NCBI RefSeq assembly: GCF_003399765.1
Contig: NZ_NFZV01000012.1
Coordinates: forward strand, 1 to 64,000
DNA: 64,000 bases
Direction: 5' to 3'
Origin: Alkalilimnicola ehrlichii
GTDB taxonomy: Bacteria; Pseudomonadota; Gammaproteobacteria; Nitrococcales; AK92
Part shown: piece after piece, positions 32,162 through 41,934 of the stretch
Numbering within the stretch: the first letter of the stretch is position 1
Layout of the letters: each line of letters begins with the position of its first letter
The notes under the pieces: generated by a model
What the model saw: the letters and a program-made list of their open reading frames with translations, nothing else
The model's database searches: none
What the model was told of the DNA's origin: nothing
Position numbers and translations under genes: made by a program

Positions 32162-35100
32162 TTACACGACGTCTTTCCAAGCTTGCTCCAGACGCTTACC
32201 CGAGATCGGCACGCTGGTCCGCAGCTCTTGCGCAAACAAGGATATTCGATACTCTTCCAATAACCAGCGGAAATGCTGCAAAGCGGGATCGTCAATACCT
32301 TTTTTGGCATGCAACGCGCGCCGCTCAAGATAGCGTTGCCATAGCGGGCGAATGACGCTAAGACCGGCTTGGTCTCGCGCCGGATCAGCCCTGAGCTTAT
32401 TCAGGCGGCGTTCGGCGCCTTCCAGAAAGCGGGGCAGATGCTGGAGCCAATGATACGGCGTGGCCGATACGAAACCGACGTAAATCAAATGTTCGAGCTG
32501 TTCCTTAAGGTCGGCATAGCTCTCCATCTGAGCAAACCCGGAAGGCCGTTTAACCTGTTTTTGTACCTGATGAAAATGTTCGAGCGCTGGCGCAACCGCT
32601 CGGCACAGGGATTCGCTCGTGGCTACAAGCTCCGATCGCCCCTCCTCAAGCCGCCGCTCGAACTCTGCCGCCTCTCGTAAAGCCACGCCGTCGGGCATAA
32701 AAACGCGGTCGAAGCTAGCCGCTAGAATATCCTCTCGCAGCGCCTCGCAGCTGCCCACACTGGCAAAGCGCAAACACATCTCCGACAGGCCAGGCAGGTT
32801 GCGACGGAGGTACTTCGTTTGCTGATTCAAAGCCAGCATGAACAATCGTCGCACTCCGGCTCGCAACGCCCGCTCGGCTTCTTCCGGCGCATCGCAAACT
32901 TTCAACGCGACACTATCGCCCTCATCGATCACGGTGGGATAGCCTTTGATCGTTACGCCATGCTGAACGGATTCGACCGCTACCGGTAAGTCGCCGAAAC
33001 TCCAATGCCGTAGCCCGTGTTGCTCGATTCCATCGCTGTCGCGAGCACTGGAGAACGCTTCGCTTGCATGCCCGCTTAGCCGATCCTTCAATTCATTGAG
33101 CGAGCGGCCCAGCGCCAGTGTCTTACCGTCGCCGCCGAGCACACGGAAGTTCATGCGCAGGTGGGCGGGCAATTCCAGTTTATCCCAGGCATCCAAAGGG
33201 ACCTCGACGCCGGTAATGCGCTTTAGCTGCTGCCGAAGAACCTCTGCAACTCGCCCCTCCCCCGGCGTTACCGCCTCCAACACCGCATCGGCAAAATCCG
33301 GTGCTGGAACGAAGTTCCGCCGCAACTGCTTCGGTAAACTCCGAATTAGCACGATAAGCTTCTCGCGAATCAGGCCCGGGACCAACCAATCGAATGGCTC
33401 GACGGGCAATTGATTGAGAGCAGGGAGAGGAACTCTGACAGTAACCCCGTCCAACGGGTCGCCAGGCTCAAAATGGTATTCCAACGGCAGCGGCATACCG
33501 CGCACGCTTAGCCGATCGGGGAAAGCCTCCCTCCCCACCTCGTGAGCCGGCCGCTGCATAAGCTGTTCCTGGCTCATGAACAAGAGCTTCGGTGTCTCTT
33601 TCTCAGCCTCGCTCCGCCAACGCTCGAATGCAGCTCCGCTGTTGACCTGGCCCGGCACCCGCTCGTCGTAGAACGCGTAAACGGCCTCTTCGTCTACCAA
33701 CACGTCTCGCCGACGCGCCTTTGCCTCGATCCGCTCAATCGATTCGATCAGCTTTTTGTTATGAGACTGGAATTGACCGCGGCTGCGGTAACGCTGATAC
33801 ACCAAGCCTTCGCGGATAAAAATCTCCCGCGCCGCCACTGGATCGATACGGCTGAAGTTTACTTTCCGGCGCGCCACGAGCACCAAGCCATACAAGCTGA
33901 CACTCTCGAAAGCGGCCACTCTGGCGGCTTTCGGCTGCCAATGCGGCTCGGCATATGAGCGCTGCACTAGGTGGGGTGCCAATTGTTCGATCCACTCCGG
34001 GCGCACTTCGGCGACGTCGCGCGCGTACAAGCGGCGGGTTTCGACCAGCTCCGCAGCCATGATCCATTTCGGCTTACGCTTGAACAAGCCCGACCCGGGG
34101 TGAATATGCAGTTTGACGTTTCGCGGCCCGGTGTACTCCGCTTCTTCCGCCTTTAAGGCCACGTTACTGAGCAGCCCCGACAGCAACGCACGATGGATTT
34201 GGCTATAATCCGCCGGAAGCTCGTTCTCGCGTAGCCCCATCCCCTTAACCAGCTCTTTCAACTGCCGGTGGATATCCTGCCATTCGAGCATTCTTTTGAA
34301 CGCTATAAACCGTTCGCGGCAGTAAGCCATCAATTTCCGCCGGCTTAAATGCTTGGCCTGTTCGCGAAAGTCGTCCCAAAGCTTTAAGTGGCTAACAAAA
34401 TCCGATCGTTCGTCCCGGTACGCGGCGTGCGCTTCATCCGCCGCTTGCTGCGCCTCTAGCGGGCGTTCCCGCGGATCCTGCACACTGAGCGCAGCGCCTA
34501 TGACCAACAGCTCCCGCAGGCAGCCCTCTCGTTCGGCTGCCAGCAGCATACGCCCGATACGAGGATCTACAGGAAAGCGCGCTAAGCGGTGGCCCAGCTC
34601 CGTTAACTCCCGCTCGCGATCAACGGCGCCAAGCTCATACAACAGCTTGAAGCCGTCGTTAATGAAGCGTCCGTCCGGCGCCTCGACAAAGGGGAAGTCA
34701 TCGACGTCACCTAAACGCCAGGCCTTCATCTGCAGAATGACCGAAGCCAAGTTGGTTCGCATGATCTCCGGCTCGGTAAACTCCGGCCGCGAGAGGTAAT
34801 CCTCTTCCGCATATAAACGAATACAGATGCCCGGGGCTATGCGGCCGCAGCGCCCGGAACGCTGATTAGCGCTGGCTTGCGAAATCGGCTCAATCGGCAG
34901 ACGTTGAACCTTGGTGCGGTAACTGTAGCGACTTATGCGGGCGAAGCCGGTGTCCACAACATAGCGAATACCCGGCACTGTGACCGAGGTTTCCGCCACG
35001 TTCGTCGCCAACACAATGCGACGCCGGCCGCCGGGCTTAAAGATCCGGGCCTGCTCGGCGGTACTGAGCCGAGCAAATAGCGGCAATATCTCGGTATGTG

Positions 35101-36034
35101 GCGGATGATGCTTCCGCAAAGCCTCGGCAGCGTCCCGAATCTCCCGCTCGCCGCTTAGAAACACCAGAATATCGCCCGTTCCTTCCCTCGAAAGCTCATC
35201 GACCGCTTCAACGATTGCCGCAGACTGGTCGCGCTCGTCCAACGGACGATAGCGCTGCTCCACGGGATAAGTCCGTCCCGACACCTGAATGATCGGCGCG
35301 TTGTCAAAGTGGCGAGAGAAACGATCCGGATCGATCGTAGCGGAGGTAACGATGACCTTCAGGTCCGGCCGCCGCGGCAGGAGTTGTTTCAGATAACCCA
35401 GCAGAAAATCGATGTTGAGACTACGCTCATGTGCCTCATCGATGATAATCGTATCGTAAGCCAGTAAATCGCGATCGCCTTGAATCTCCGCCAGCAGCAT
35501 GCCATCGGTGACAAGCTTCGCTAACGTATAAGGACCTACTCGGTCGGTGAAACGCACCTTGTAACCGATGCTCTTACCGACGTCCTCGCCCAGTTCTTCT
35601 GCAATTCTGGCGGCCAAGGAACGCGCTGCGATCCGCCGCGGCTGGGTGTGCGCAATCATTCCCAGGCGGCCACGCCCGAGCTCCAGGCAGAGCTTAGGCA
35701 GCTGGGTACTTTTACCCGAGCCCGTTTCGCCGCACACGACCACGACTTGATGGTCGGTAAGTGCCGCGGCAATCTTGTCCCGGTGTTCGCTAACAGGGAG
35801 TTCGACCGGATAGTCGATAATGGGAGCAGCGGCCTGTCGAGTCGCGAGCTGCGCTTCGGCGTCGGCTATGGCTAGCTGAAGTTTTTCCAGGCCGCGATCA
35901 TATGGCTGGCCGCTTCGGGCCCGGCGCCGCAGGCCGTTCAGCCGCTTACCTAAGACGGCGCGCTGGGCGAGCATGACGTGGTCCAATCGCTCAGCCAAGT
36001 CCTCGAACGCCTGCGCTGCGGATCTATCCTTCAT
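32162..36034 (-). CDS. hrpA: ATP-dependent RNA helicase HrpA
   Basis: 1290 residues, close to E. coli HrpA (1300). Walker A GETGSGKST (102-110), DEAH box (199-202), SATID, and motif VI QRSGRCGR follow in order in the first 400 residues, then the HA2/ratchet, an OB-fold, and the long DUF3418 C-terminal part typical of HrpA. DExH helicase linked to mRNA processing and to rescue of stalled ribosomes. It starts 28 bases downstream of the metallophosphoesterase stop, so co-transcription is likely. Confidence 0.96.
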   Translation of the reverse strand: MKDRSAAQAFEDLAERLDHVMLAQRAVLGKRLNGLRRRARSGQPYDRGLEKLQLAIADAEAQLATRQAAAPIIDYPVELPVSEHRDKIAAALTDHQVVVVCGETGSGKSTQLPKLCLELGRGRLGMIAHTQPRRIAARSLAARIAEELGEDVGKSIGYKVRFTDRVGPYTLAKLVTDGMLLAEIQGDRDLLAYDTIIIDEAHERSLNIDFLLGYLKQLLPRRPDLKVIVTSATIDPDRFSRHFDNAPIIQVSGRTYPVEQRYRPLDERDQSAAIVEAVDELSREGTGDILVFLSGEREIRDAAEALRKHHPPHTEILPLFARLSTAEQARIFKPGGRRRIVLATNVAETSVTVPGIRYVVDTGFARISRYSYRTKVQRLPIEPISQASANQRSGRCGRIAPGICIRLYAEEDYLSRPEFTEPEIMRTNLASVILQMKAWRLGDVDDFPFVEAPDGRFINDGFKLLYELGAVDRERELTELGHRLARFPVDPRIGRMLLAAEREGCLRELLVIGAALSVQDPRERPLEAQQAADEAHAAYRDERSDFVSHLKLWDDFREQAKHLSRRKLMAYCRERFIAFKRMLEWQDIHRQLKELVKGMGLRENELPADYSQIHRALLSGLLSNVALKAEEAEYTGPRNVKLHIHPGSGLFKRKPKWIMAAELVETRRLYARDVAEVRPEWIEQLAPHLVQRSYAEPHWQPKAARVAAFESVSLYGLVLVARRKVNFSRIDPVAAREIFIREGLVYQRYRSRGQFQSHNKKLIESIERIEAKARRRDVLVDEEAVYAFYDERVPGQVNSGAAFERWRSEAEKETPKLLFMSQEQLMQRPAHEVGREAFPDRLSVRGMPLPLEYHFEPGDPLDGVTVRVPLPALNQLPVEPFDWLVPGLIREKLIVLIRSLPKQLRRNFVPAPDFADAVLEAVTPGEGRVAEVLRQQLKRITGVEVPLDAWDKLELPAHLRMNFRVLGGDGKTLALGRSLNELKDRLSGHASEAFSSARDSDGIEQHGLRHWSFGDLPVAVESVQHGVTIKGYPTVIDEGDSVALKVCDAPEEAERALRAGVRRLFMLALNQQTKYLRRNLPGLSEMCLRFASVGSCEALREDILAASFDRVFMPDGVALREAAEFERRLEEGRSELVATSESLCRAVAPALEHFHQVQKQVKRPSGFAQMESYADLKEQLEHLIYVGFVSATPYHWLQHLPRFLEGAERRLNKLRADPARDQAGLSVIRPLWQRYLERRALHAKKGIDDPALQHFRWLLEEYRISLFAQELRTSVPISGKRLEQAWKDVV

Positions 36035-36061
36035 TGCACGAGAGTAAACCTCTCCGCTCCG

Positions 36062-36583
36062 TTACAATGCCCGATACTTGCGGGGCGGCAACCGAAACTC
36101 TTCGATTTTCCAGTCAGAAACCGTGCAATCGAGCAATAGGCAGGAAGGCCCCCCGTAGGTGCGGGTTCGCCCTGCAGCGCCGGGATTCAACACCCATGGC
36201 GTCTCATCGTCGTCGACCAGGAGTTGATGACTATGGCCATAGGCAATCGCCCGAGCCGTCGGGTAACGTTCCCGCAAGCACTGGTGACGCTCGGCAACAC
36301 TGCCGGCATCATCGCCGTGGATCACAACTAGCTCTCCGCCCGGCAGATCTAAAATCGCTTCCCGCGGCAGTGTATCGAGCACATGCACTTCAGGTGCGGC
36401 CCACTTCTCGGCAACATCGTTATTGCCTTTAACCGCCACCACCTGCTCCCGTGGCTGCAGAGCCAGTAAAACATCGGCTCCGCCGATATCCCCTGCGTGA
36501 ACCGCGACATCGCAAGAACTAACAACATCTGCAATGCGCGGGTCAAGAAAGCCGTGGGTATCGGAAACTATCGCGACTCGCAT
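36062..36583 (-). CDS. YfcE/MJ0936-type metallophosphoesterase
   Basis: 173 residues. Metal-binding motifs in order: VSDTHG (D8, H10), HAGDIGG, KGNND, and AYGHSHQ with a preceding VIHGDD. This is the calcineurin-like fold of small phosphodiesterases acting on bis-p-nitrophenyl phosphate and related substrates in vitro. The physiological substrate is unknown. It lies between thrH (30-base gap) and hrpA, all minus strand. Confidence 0.88.
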   Translation of the reverse strand: MRVAIVSDTHGFLDPRIADVVSSCDVAVHAGDIGGADVLLALQPREQVVAVKGNNDVAEKWAAPEVHVLDTLPREAILDLPGGELVVIHGDDAGSVAERHQCLRERYPTARAIAYGHSHQLLVDDDETPWVLNPGAAGRTRTYGGPSCLLLDCTVSDWKIEEFRLPPRKYRAL

Positions 36584-36613
36584 AAGAATAACCGGTTCTG
36601 CGTAACCAACGAT

Positions 36614-37219
36614 CTACTTCGCGAACGCATTATCGATCGCTGAGCGCAGTTCGTCGTAACTACGGGTAACAGGAAATTGTGGAAACTCGTCGATCACATT
36701 CTGCGGCGGACAGAACAATATTCCCGTGTCCGCCTCGCCGAGCATGGCCGTATCGTTGTACGAATCGCCGGCTGCGACGGTTTGGAAATTGAGACTACGG
36801 AACGCTTCTACCGCCTTACGCTTATGATCCTGCATCCGCAGCTTATAGTCGACGATCCGGCCTTTCTCTCCCACCTCCAAACGATGGCAGAAGAGCGTTG
36901 GCCAATCGAGCTGGCGCATCAGGGGCTTAGCAAACTCATAGAAAGTATCGGACAAGATGACCAGCTGATAGCGCTGACGCAAGTCGGCAAGAAACGTCTG
37001 CGCCCCCTCAAGCGGCCGCAGGTCATCAATAACTTTTTCAATATCATTGATGCCTAGTCCGTGCTCGTCGAGGATACGCAACCGAAACTGCATCAGCTCG
37101 TCGTAATCCGGTACGTCCCGGGTGGTTGCCCGTAATTCGTCGATACCGGTAAGCTCAGCAAAGTTGACCCAAATCTCCGGAACCAAAACCCCTTCCAGGT
37201 CGAGGCATACGATTTCCAC
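36614..37219 (-). CDS. thrH: Phosphoserine phosphatase / phosphoserine:homoserine phosphotransferase ThrH
   Basis: 201 residues, HAD superfamily. Motif I is CLDLEGVLVPEIW, with DLEG in place of the usual DxDG, characteristic of ThrH. Motif II is ILSDTFYE and motif IV is AAGDSYNDTAML. ThrH of Pseudomonas dephosphorylates phosphoserine and can move the phosphate to homoserine, linking serine and threonine synthesis. Same strand as the phosphoesterase and hrpA downstream. Confidence 0.92.
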   Translation of the reverse strand: MEIVCLDLEGVLVPEIWVNFAELTGIDELRATTRDVPDYDELMQFRLRILDEHGLGINDIEKVIDDLRPLEGAQTFLADLRQRYQLVILSDTFYEFAKPLMRQLDWPTLFCHRLEVGEKGRIVDYKLRMQDHKRKAVEAFRSLNFQTVAAGDSYNDTAMLGEADTGILFCPPQNVIDEFPQFPVTRSYDELRSAIDNAFAK

Positions 37220-37375
37220 CGGATACTCCTGATTATCGGCGTGTCGATTTCTTGCGGCCGTTTGTAAGGTAACGACGAGAAGCTGTCGCTGCCGGGCCTA
37301 AAACGGCGCACAAGGTAGCCCTTTTCCGCCCTGCACGCAAGGCGCAGTGCGCCAAAACTAGCAAGCACCTCTGGC

Positions 37376-38302
37376 TTATGCTTGAGAAATCACATTCTCA
37401 TTCGCTACGCCATGCGGCACATGACCGGTTGCCACGTGATGTCGCGCCAATTCACAGTGGCCTTGCTGATCATCGAAAAAGATATCGGCCCCGAAAGCAG
37501 CTAGAAACTCGGATTTCGGCAGCCCTCCAAGGAACAAAGCCTCATCGATTCTAATCTCCCAACTGCGCAGGGTACGAATCACCCGCTCGTGCGCCGGCGC
37601 GCCACGGGCAGTAACCAGCGCTGTTCGTATCGGGCAATGCTCTGCCGATTCTTCTGCCTGAATAGCGTGCAGAGCGGCCAGGAACCCTTTGAACGGTCCG
37701 CCAGGCAAAGGCTGTTTCGCTTGTTCTCGTTCGCTAACGGAGAACCCGTCAAGCCCTTGGCTACGAAACACTCTCTCCGCCTCATCGGCGAACAAGACCG
37801 CATCGCCATCGAAAGCAATACGCAGCTGCTCGGGGGCTGCGCCCGCCTCCTGCATAGCAGCCCCTCCGGGCAGAATAGTTGCCGCCGCATAGCCCCGATT
37901 CAACGCTTGCACCACATCGTCGGGATCGGAGGACAAAAACAGATGGGCGCCAAAAGCGGGAACGTAACGGTAAGGGCTCTCGCCATTGGTGAACGCGGCT
38001 CGTGTAACGTCCAATTGGTAATGTTCGATGGAGTTAAACACACGTAAGCCGGTATCGGCACTATTGCGCGACAACAAAATGACTTCGACTCGCGTACGCT
38101 CGCGGCTTTTGTTCAGCGCTAGCAGCTTTTTGACCAAGCCGAAGGCGACGCCGGGCTCTAGCACTTCGTCCTCGTTCTCGATTTGATAGCGACAGTATGC
38201 ATCGACGCCTTCCTCAACGAAGATCCGATGGCTCTCGCTCATATCAAATAGCGCGCGCGAAGAAATTGCCACAACCAGTTGATTCTCAAGGCTTGTTGGC
38301 AT
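37376..38302 (-). CDS. 5'-nucleotidase (PF06189 family)
   Basis: 308 residues without signal peptide, so cytosolic. N-terminal VVAISSRALFDM and the segment VEVILLSRNSADTGLRVFNSI are typical of this HAD-like 5'-nucleotidase family, with FFDDQQGH near the C-terminus. It should remove phosphate from nucleoside monophosphates; specificity cannot be read from sequence. It is single, with 156 bases to thrH and 170 bases from the PRC-barrel gene. Confidence 0.85.
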   Translation of the reverse strand: MPTSLENQLVVAISSRALFDMSESHRIFVEEGVDAYCRYQIENEDEVLEPGVAFGLVKKLLALNKSRERTRVEVILLSRNSADTGLRVFNSIEHYQLDVTRAAFTNGESPYRYVPAFGAHLFLSSDPDDVVQALNRGYAAATILPGGAAMQEAGAAPEQLRIAFDGDAVLFADEAERVFRSQGLDGFSVSEREQAKQPLPGGPFKGFLAALHAIQAEESAEHCPIRTALVTARGAPAHERVIRTLRSWEIRIDEALFLGGLPKSEFLAAFGADIFFDDQQGHCELARHHVATGHVPHGVANENVISQA

Positions 38303-38472
38303 AGAAGTTAGAAACCGCTTTCAATAAACAAGAAAAGGCTATCCTGCCATAGTCGATGACGCCGACCAAGCAAACAATGCCTACCGAAGCTGAATTTAGC
38401 GACTGGGGCAGTCACCGGGAAGTTGGTAAAGCCTCCGGGTGAAAGCGCACTCCTCCCGAAGGCATCCGCTTA

Positions 38473-38997
38473 TCAACCGCGCCGTTCCCCTTTCATATAG
38501 ACGCTGAGGCGCATATCCTCCTCGCCTAGCGAGACGAATTGATCTTCATCGTAGTCTTCGGCTTGCTCTTCGATTTCTTCCTGCCCTGCATTGGTCAAAT
38601 AAGCAACTTGATCTTCGCCGCGTATTTCCAACTCTTCGACCGGCACCGCAAGCTGCGTTCCTCCGATGCCCAACCAGCCGCCAACGTCCACAATGGCGTG
38701 CAAATGTTCATCGCTGCGACTAACGGCTAGATCTCTTACCGTACCGATGACCTCGCCCTGGGTATTCACGACTTCGGCACCATGCAAGGCCCCTACCGTC
38801 ATCTCGGAGAGTTCCGCTCCCGGTTCGAGCTGATGTTCGTCGTCAAATAACGCGGTATCTTCATCCGCTTCTTGTTCTACGTCCGCTTGCTCCTGCTCGC
38901 TTTGTACGCCAAAAGGTAACAGCAGTAAGCCGATAAACACGATGGCCGGTAACAATCCAACCTTACTGACTCCCATCCGCTCCCACACGTTGCACAT
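38473..38997 (-). CDS. Exported PRC-barrel domain protein
   Basis: 174 residues with a strong ribosome site (AAGGAGG). A hydrophobic segment at 12-31 acts as signal or anchor. It is followed by a very acidic linker (about 33-60) and a PRC-barrel domain (about 64-135; VNTQGEVIGTVRDLAV, AIVDVGGWLGIGGTQLAVP, VEELEIRGE). The tail is again acidic. PRC barrels of this type are common in envelope or stress proteins, with unknown ligands. Divergent from yccA across 282 bases that should hold both promoters. Confidence 0.8.
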   Translation of the reverse strand: MCNVWERMGVSKVGLLPAIVFIGLLLLPFGVQSEQEQADVEQEADEDTALFDDEHQLEPGAELSEMTVGALHGAEVVNTQGEVIGTVRDLAVSRSDEHLHAIVDVGGWLGIGGTQLAVPVEELEIRGEDQVAYLTNAGQEEIEEQAEDYDEDQFVSLGEEDMRLSVYMKGERRG

Positions 38998-39279
38998 TCT
39001 TCAACACCTCCTTACATAGCCTGGGAAACAGGCACGCTCCCCGGCGATCATCTAGGAGTTGCGGCTAGGGGCGCGGTAAGACAAGCATGGAGCTATATTA
39101 GTATTTGGCAGTCAAAAGAGCGGCGGACCAAAGACTAACCGTTAATGGGATCTAGCGCATGATTTTATGACTGAAGTACAATGCGGGATGCTTTAAACTC
39201 TGTGATAAGCTTGGTTACGAACCTAAGTTAACCAGTAGACCGTCTACACAATATTCAAGTCCAAGGAGGCAGGCTGCCC

Positions 39280-39951
39280 ATGGCTGAACAAATGCGTGTG
39301 GCCAGTATTAGCCGCGAACAAACGTTAGCGACTAATAAACTGATCCGCAACACTTACACCTTACTCTCGATAACCTTGCTGTTTAGCGCGGCGATGGCCG
39401 CGTTCGCGATGACAGCAAACATCCCGCCGCTGAATATATTCATTGTGCTCGGCGGTTACTTTGGGTTGTTATTCCTAACGAATGCTCTACGCAACAGCAT
39501 CTGGGGTCTGGCGGGGGTATTCGCTCTAACCGGCTTCATGGGTTTTACGCTCGGTCCTATCCTTAACCTGTACATTCAGGCGTTGGCCAACGGCTCGCAG
39601 CTGGTCATGATGGCGCTTGGCGGTACCGGGGTAATCTTCCTCGGCCTGTCGGGTTATGCGCTGAGCACGCGCAAAGACTTCAGCTTCATGCGCGGCTTCC
39701 TGTTCGCGGGCATCCTGGTAGCTTTCATCGCTGCTTTGGCGGCTTACTTCTTCTCCATGCCGGGGTTGGCCTTAGCCGTTAGCGCGATGTTCATGCTGCT
39801 AATGTGCGGCCTGATCCTTTACCAGACCAGCGAAATGGTCAACGGCGGCGAAACCAACTACATCATGGCGACCATCACGCTGTATGTCGCCATTTACAAC
39901 CTGTTCACCAGCTTGTTGCACCTGCTGATGGCCTTCTTCGGCGAAGACTAA
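39280..39951 (+). CDS. yccA: Bax inhibitor-1/YccA family membrane protein
   Basis: 223 residues, seven membrane helices, preceded by AAGGAGG. The N-terminus RNTYTLLSITLLFSAAMA and the C-terminal LYVAIYNLFTSLLHLL are typical. E. coli YccA binds and is degraded by FtsH, and protects the SecY translocon; members of the wider family leak Ca2+. It is a single-gene unit ended by an intrinsic terminator. Confidence 0.92.
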   Translation: MAEQMRVASISREQTLATNKLIRNTYTLLSITLLFSAAMAAFAMTANIPPLNIFIVLGGYFGLLFLTNALRNSIWGLAGVFALTGFMGFTLGPILNLYIQALANGSQLVMMALGGTGVIFLGLSGYALSTRKDFSFMRGFLFAGILVAFIAALAAYFFSMPGLALAVSAMFMLLMCGLILYQTSEMVNGGETNYIMATITLYVAIYNLFTSLLHLLMAFFGED

Positions 39952-39984
39952 CTAGCAGCGCGCCAATTAGGTGTAGAAACAGGA

Positions 39985-40012
39985 ACGCCCCGCATCTGCG
40001 GGGCGTTTTTTT
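39985..40012 (+). terminator. Intrinsic terminator of yccA
   Basis: Stem ACGCCCCGC/GCGGGGCGT with loop ATCT, followed by seven T. The clearest rho-independent terminator on the plus strand of this window. Confidence 0.93.
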
Positions 40013-40166
40013 GGTGGGGGCAGGAATTTGCCTATAGAACCTATGCCTAGCCGTTATTGCTTATAGCGATGCATAGCGTTCTGCTGCGCCCTCCTGAGCG
40101 AGTTCCTTTTGGCTCAAACCCTCCCTGGTCTTCGGCCTTCGGCTCACTTAGCGCGGCGAACCTCTT

Positions 40167-41573
40167 TTACCCCCAAAAAGCCCCCTCTCCGTTGCCCTCG
40201 AACCAGGCTAACTTGTCGTGAAGGCTCACCACCTCACCGACGATCACCAACGTCGGCGCCCTCAAACCCGAGGCCGCTGCAACTTGAGGCAGTTGGCTGA
40301 TCGGCGCGGTGATTACCCGCTGGTTTTCCGTGGTGCCTTGCTGAATCAGCGCTGCAGGCATTGTAGCCTTCAAGCCGTGCGCCATCAGGCCTTCGGCTAA
40401 TTCCGCCAAGCCCTGCAGCCCCATATAGATCACCACCGTTTGCTCCGGTCGAACAAGCCGAGCAAAATCCAAGTCTAGGCGCCCATGCTTACGATGCCCG
40501 GTCACAAAGGTGCAGGATTGCGCGTAGTCGCGGTGCGTCAACGGGATTCCCGCATAAGCGGCACAACCGCTCGCCGCGGTGATTCCAGGCACGACTTGAA
40601 ACAATACGCCTTCTTCCATCAGCGTCTCGATCTCCTCCCCGCCGCGGCCGAATATGAATGGGTCGCCGCCCTTAAGCCGTGCTACTCGCTTCCCTTTTTT
40701 CGCCAGGCTCACCAACATTGCGTTCAACGACTCTTGCGGTACCGCATGCTCCGCTCGCCGCTTACCGACGTAGATTCTCTCGGCGTGTTCGGAGCAAAGC
40801 TCCATGATCGCCGGTGCTACTAAACGGTCATACAGCACGACATCGGCTTGCTGTAGCAAGCGTAATGCCCGCAACGTCAGCAAATCGGGGTCTCCGGGCC
40901 CTGCACCGATCAGGTACACCTCCCCGGTTGCCCGTTGGCCGGCTCTGTCCTTGAGCGCCTGCAGTTCGCCTTCGAATAACTCTTCGGCTCGGCGATTTGC
41001 CCCTATGGCGATCGCACTGCCCAAAGGACCTGCCAATGCCTGCTCCCAAAACCGTGAACGGCTCGCCGCATCGTCCAGGTGTTGGTGTAGGAGATCGTCG
41101 TGATGCTGACACCAATCCCTTATCCGCTCCCAACGACTGGAAACGCCACGCAACACCTCGGCTAAAAGGAAGCGCTTCAAAGGCGCCGGATCGGAGCCGA
41201 ACAGCGCAAAGTCTACGCCTGCCCGCGTTTGTCTAACGGGTAATTGCAAACTACTCTCAAGCGGGTAATCCGGACAATGCGCTGGAACTCCACAAGCCTT
41301 AGCCGCCCCAAGCGCTTGGCGGTTGATGTCTTGGTTGCGTGCATCGACAACGGCTAAGCGGCACTCGGCAAACCAACTATGACGGAGTGGCCCGTCGAGA
41401 TACTCCACGCTCTCCTCAAGCTCTGGTTCCGCATCGGCGCTTGCCGGCCACCACGCCACTGTGGCACCCAGCGCCGTTAAACGCTTTAACTCTTCCAGCG
41501 CAACCTGACCACTGCCAATAACTAGACAGCGCTCGCCCTCGAAACGCAGGCCACAGACATACTCTTGCGCCAC
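40167..41573 (-). CDS. cysG: Siroheme synthase CysG with diverged N-terminal domain
   Basis: 468 residues. The C-terminal methyltransferase (about 217-460) is fully conserved (YLIGAGPGDPDLLTLRA, RLKGGDPFIFGRGGEE, PGITAASGCAAYAGIPLTHRDYAQ) and should make precorrin-2. The N-terminal dehydrogenase/ferrochelatase half keeps its length and the NAD loop G20-S-G22-Q-V24-A25, but the usual RK pair after VA is E27/E28, and most positions of residues 40-130 diverge. D102 aligns with the catalytic Asp104 of enteric CysG, while the Ser128 position appears to be A130. So the second half of the pathway may be altered. It is divergent from cysB, consistent with a role in sulfite reduction. Confidence 0.9.
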   Translation of the reverse strand: MAQEYVCGLRFEGERCLVIGSGQVALEELKRLTALGATVAWWPASADAEPELEESVEYLDGPLRHSWFAECRLAVVDARNQDINRQALGAAKACGVPAHCPDYPLESSLQLPVRQTRAGVDFALFGSDPAPLKRFLLAEVLRGVSSRWERIRDWCQHHDDLLHQHLDDAASRSRFWEQALAGPLGSAIAIGANRRAEELFEGELQALKDRAGQRATGEVYLIGAGPGDPDLLTLRALRLLQQADVVLYDRLVAPAIMELCSEHAERIYVGKRRAEHAVPQESLNAMLVSLAKKGKRVARLKGGDPFIFGRGGEEIETLMEEGVLFQVVPGITAASGCAAYAGIPLTHRDYAQSCTFVTGHRKHGRLDLDFARLVRPEQTVVIYMGLQGLAELAEGLMAHGLKATMPAALIQQGTTENQRVITAPISQLPQVAAASGLRAPTLVIVGEVVSLHDKLAWFEGNGEGAFWG

Positions 41574-41934
41574 GGCGCACCTCCCTCCCCTTGCGAAATA
41601 TCGGCAAAACTCTGATCGTTCCCCGGCTTTAATGAACGCTCCGCGTGCCTGTGCCGATAAAGGCTATATAGCAAGATATCGCGAAAGCGCAGAAGACGCT
41701 CAGCATTTCCTTGGCGCTCCTGGCTTGATACAAGCCGCACCAAACCAAATGGGTTTAGCGTCATGGCTCCAACCGTTCGATGCATATCTTCCACGCATGG
41801 CCTGTAAACGGCAAAACAGCGAGCAAATTCGATCCTTTTACTCCGTGAGCGATGCACTATAGAGTGATGCCCATATTTACAAAAGGAATGACATGTTTTA
41901 GGTATATAGCAGATAGTTATAGGTAGGTAGCGCT
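41574..41934. other. 361-bp divergent promoter region, cysG/cysB
   Basis: No coding sequence supported. It carries the upstream regions of cysG (minus) and cysB (plus). The last 80 bases before cysB are markedly AT-rich, with the repeated TAGGTATATAG/TAGGTAGGTAG just before the ATG, the latter serving as ribosome site. CysB-type operators are too loose to assign by eye. Confidence 0.45.
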
